6,885 nt of DNA from Gammaproteobacteria bacterium (lineage in GTDB: Bacteria > Pseudomonadota > Gammaproteobacteria > Pseudomonadales > Pseudomonadaceae): positions 1 to 6,885 of the forward strand of contig JAAZCO010000236.1 in assembly GCA_012513235.1 (NCBI GenBank). The letters are read 5' to 3'. The position numbers were made by a program, and so were the translations under genes. Position 1 is the first letter of the stretch; every line of letters begins with the position of its first letter. Under the pieces are notes generated by a model. That model searched no databases, was not told the origin of the DNA, and saw nothing but the letters and a program-made list of their open reading frames with translations. Below, piece by piece: positions 6,727-6,885 of this stretch.

Positions 6727-6755
6727 TTGCCTTAAGGGTTCTATTGGGCTATATT
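6727..6755 (+). promoter_or_regulatory. Sigma-70 type promoter for tRNA-Ser
   Basis: TTGCCT (6727-6732) and TATATT (6750-6755) are separated by exactly 17 bases and followed by a GC-rich discriminator (AGCGCGCC, 6756-6763). Such discriminators are typical of stable-RNA promoters subject to stringent control. Transcription would start near 6762, giving a leader of about 34 bases before the tRNA. Confidence 0.7.
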
Positions 6756-6766
6756 AGCGCGCCTTG

Positions 6767-6785
6767 AAGACATCTAAGATGTTTT
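6767..6785 (+). other. Small hairpin in the tRNA-Ser 5' leader
   Basis: AAGACATC (6767-6774) can pair with GATGTTTT (6778-6785) around a TAA loop: eight pairs including one G-U. It is AT-rich and weak. It lies in the part of the precursor that RNase P would remove, so it may only help processing or may have no role. Confidence 0.35.
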
Positions 6786-6795
6786 TAAGAACTGC

Positions 6796-6885
6796 GGTGA
6801 AGTGTCCGAGTGGCTGAAGGAGCTCGCCTGGAAAGCGAGTATACGAGAAATCGTGTCGAGAGTTCGAATCTCTCCTTCACCGCCA
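6796..6885 (+). tRNA. tRNA-Ser, anticodon GGA
   Basis: Complete class II tRNA of 90 bases that decodes UCC and UCU serine codons. The acceptor stem is GGTGAAG (6796-6802) with CTTCACC (6875-6881), followed by discriminator G and an encoded CCA (6883-6885). The anticodon stem is CTCGC/GCGAG (6823-6827 / 6835-6839) around the loop CTGGAAA, with anticodon GGA at 6830-6832. A long variable arm contains TACGA-GAAA-TCGTG, as expected for serine. The T stem is GAGAG/CTCTC (6858-6862 / 6870-6874) with loop TTCGAAT. The discriminator G and long variable arm are serine identity elements. It is divergent from earP; the window ends on the last base, so downstream genes cannot be seen. Confidence 0.98.

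Noticed and set aside
6360..6735. Plus-strand frames opposite the 5' end of earP
   Set aside because: Antisense to conserved EarP sequence and to the promoter region, with no ribosome-binding site or motif.
1..6885. Mobile element, CRISPR array, toxin-antitoxin pair, defence island or riboswitch
   Set aside because: I scanned both strands and all gaps. No transposase or integrase motifs, no regularly spaced repeats, and no structured leader beyond the hairpins listed. Gene order and composition look like core chromosome.

Overview
This is an ordinary, densely packed housekeeping stretch of a gammaproteobacterial chromosome, most likely from the Pseudomonadaceae. Three things point there. The EF-P protein is pseudomonad-like and carries arginine, not lysine, at position 32. 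Its rhamnosyltransferase EarP is encoded next to it. The NAD kinase closely resembles Pseudomonas NAD kinases as I remember them. Base composition looks moderate (about half G+C by eye), so a lower-GC branch of the group (Thiopseudomonas or Denitrificimonas type) is more likely than a typical high-GC Pseudomonas; this is inference. I see no mobile element, CRISPR array, prophage gene or sign of recent transfer, and no intergenic gap above about 180 bases.

Layout, left to right. (1) A minus-strand run, read right to left: tusA (sulfur carrier), nadK (NAD kinase), a PPP-type metallophosphoesterase, and a GlpG-like rhomboid protease that runs off the left edge. nadK and the phosphoesterase overlap by one base (TAATG). 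The rhomboid ribosome-binding site includes the phosphoesterase stop codon. These last three are almost certainly one operon. (2) One plus-strand gene, a divergent crotonase-fold protein, starts opposite tusA and ends at a hairpin shared with the next gene. (3) A minus-strand spermidine-synthase-like protein with an N-terminal membrane anchor sits alone between two terminators. (4) The minus-strand pair earP-efp ends at a textbook rho-independent terminator. (5) At the right edge is a complete plus-strand tRNA-Ser(GGA), divergent from earP.

The functional centre is translation. EF-P relieves ribosomes stalled on proline runs, and EarP activates it by attaching L-rhamnose to Arg32. Both the target arginine and the expected EarP catalytic residues are present. 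The earP and tRNA-Ser promoters appear to lie back to back, with -35 boxes only 7 bp apart, which is the most interesting regulatory arrangement here. TusA also serves translation, by supplying sulfur for tRNA thiolation. The nadK operon joins NADP synthesis to a phosphatase and a membrane protease whose substrates cannot be read from the sequence.

I did not find a convincing new biological system. The observations listed are modest: promoter geometry, start-site corrections, atypical active sites and translational coupling.
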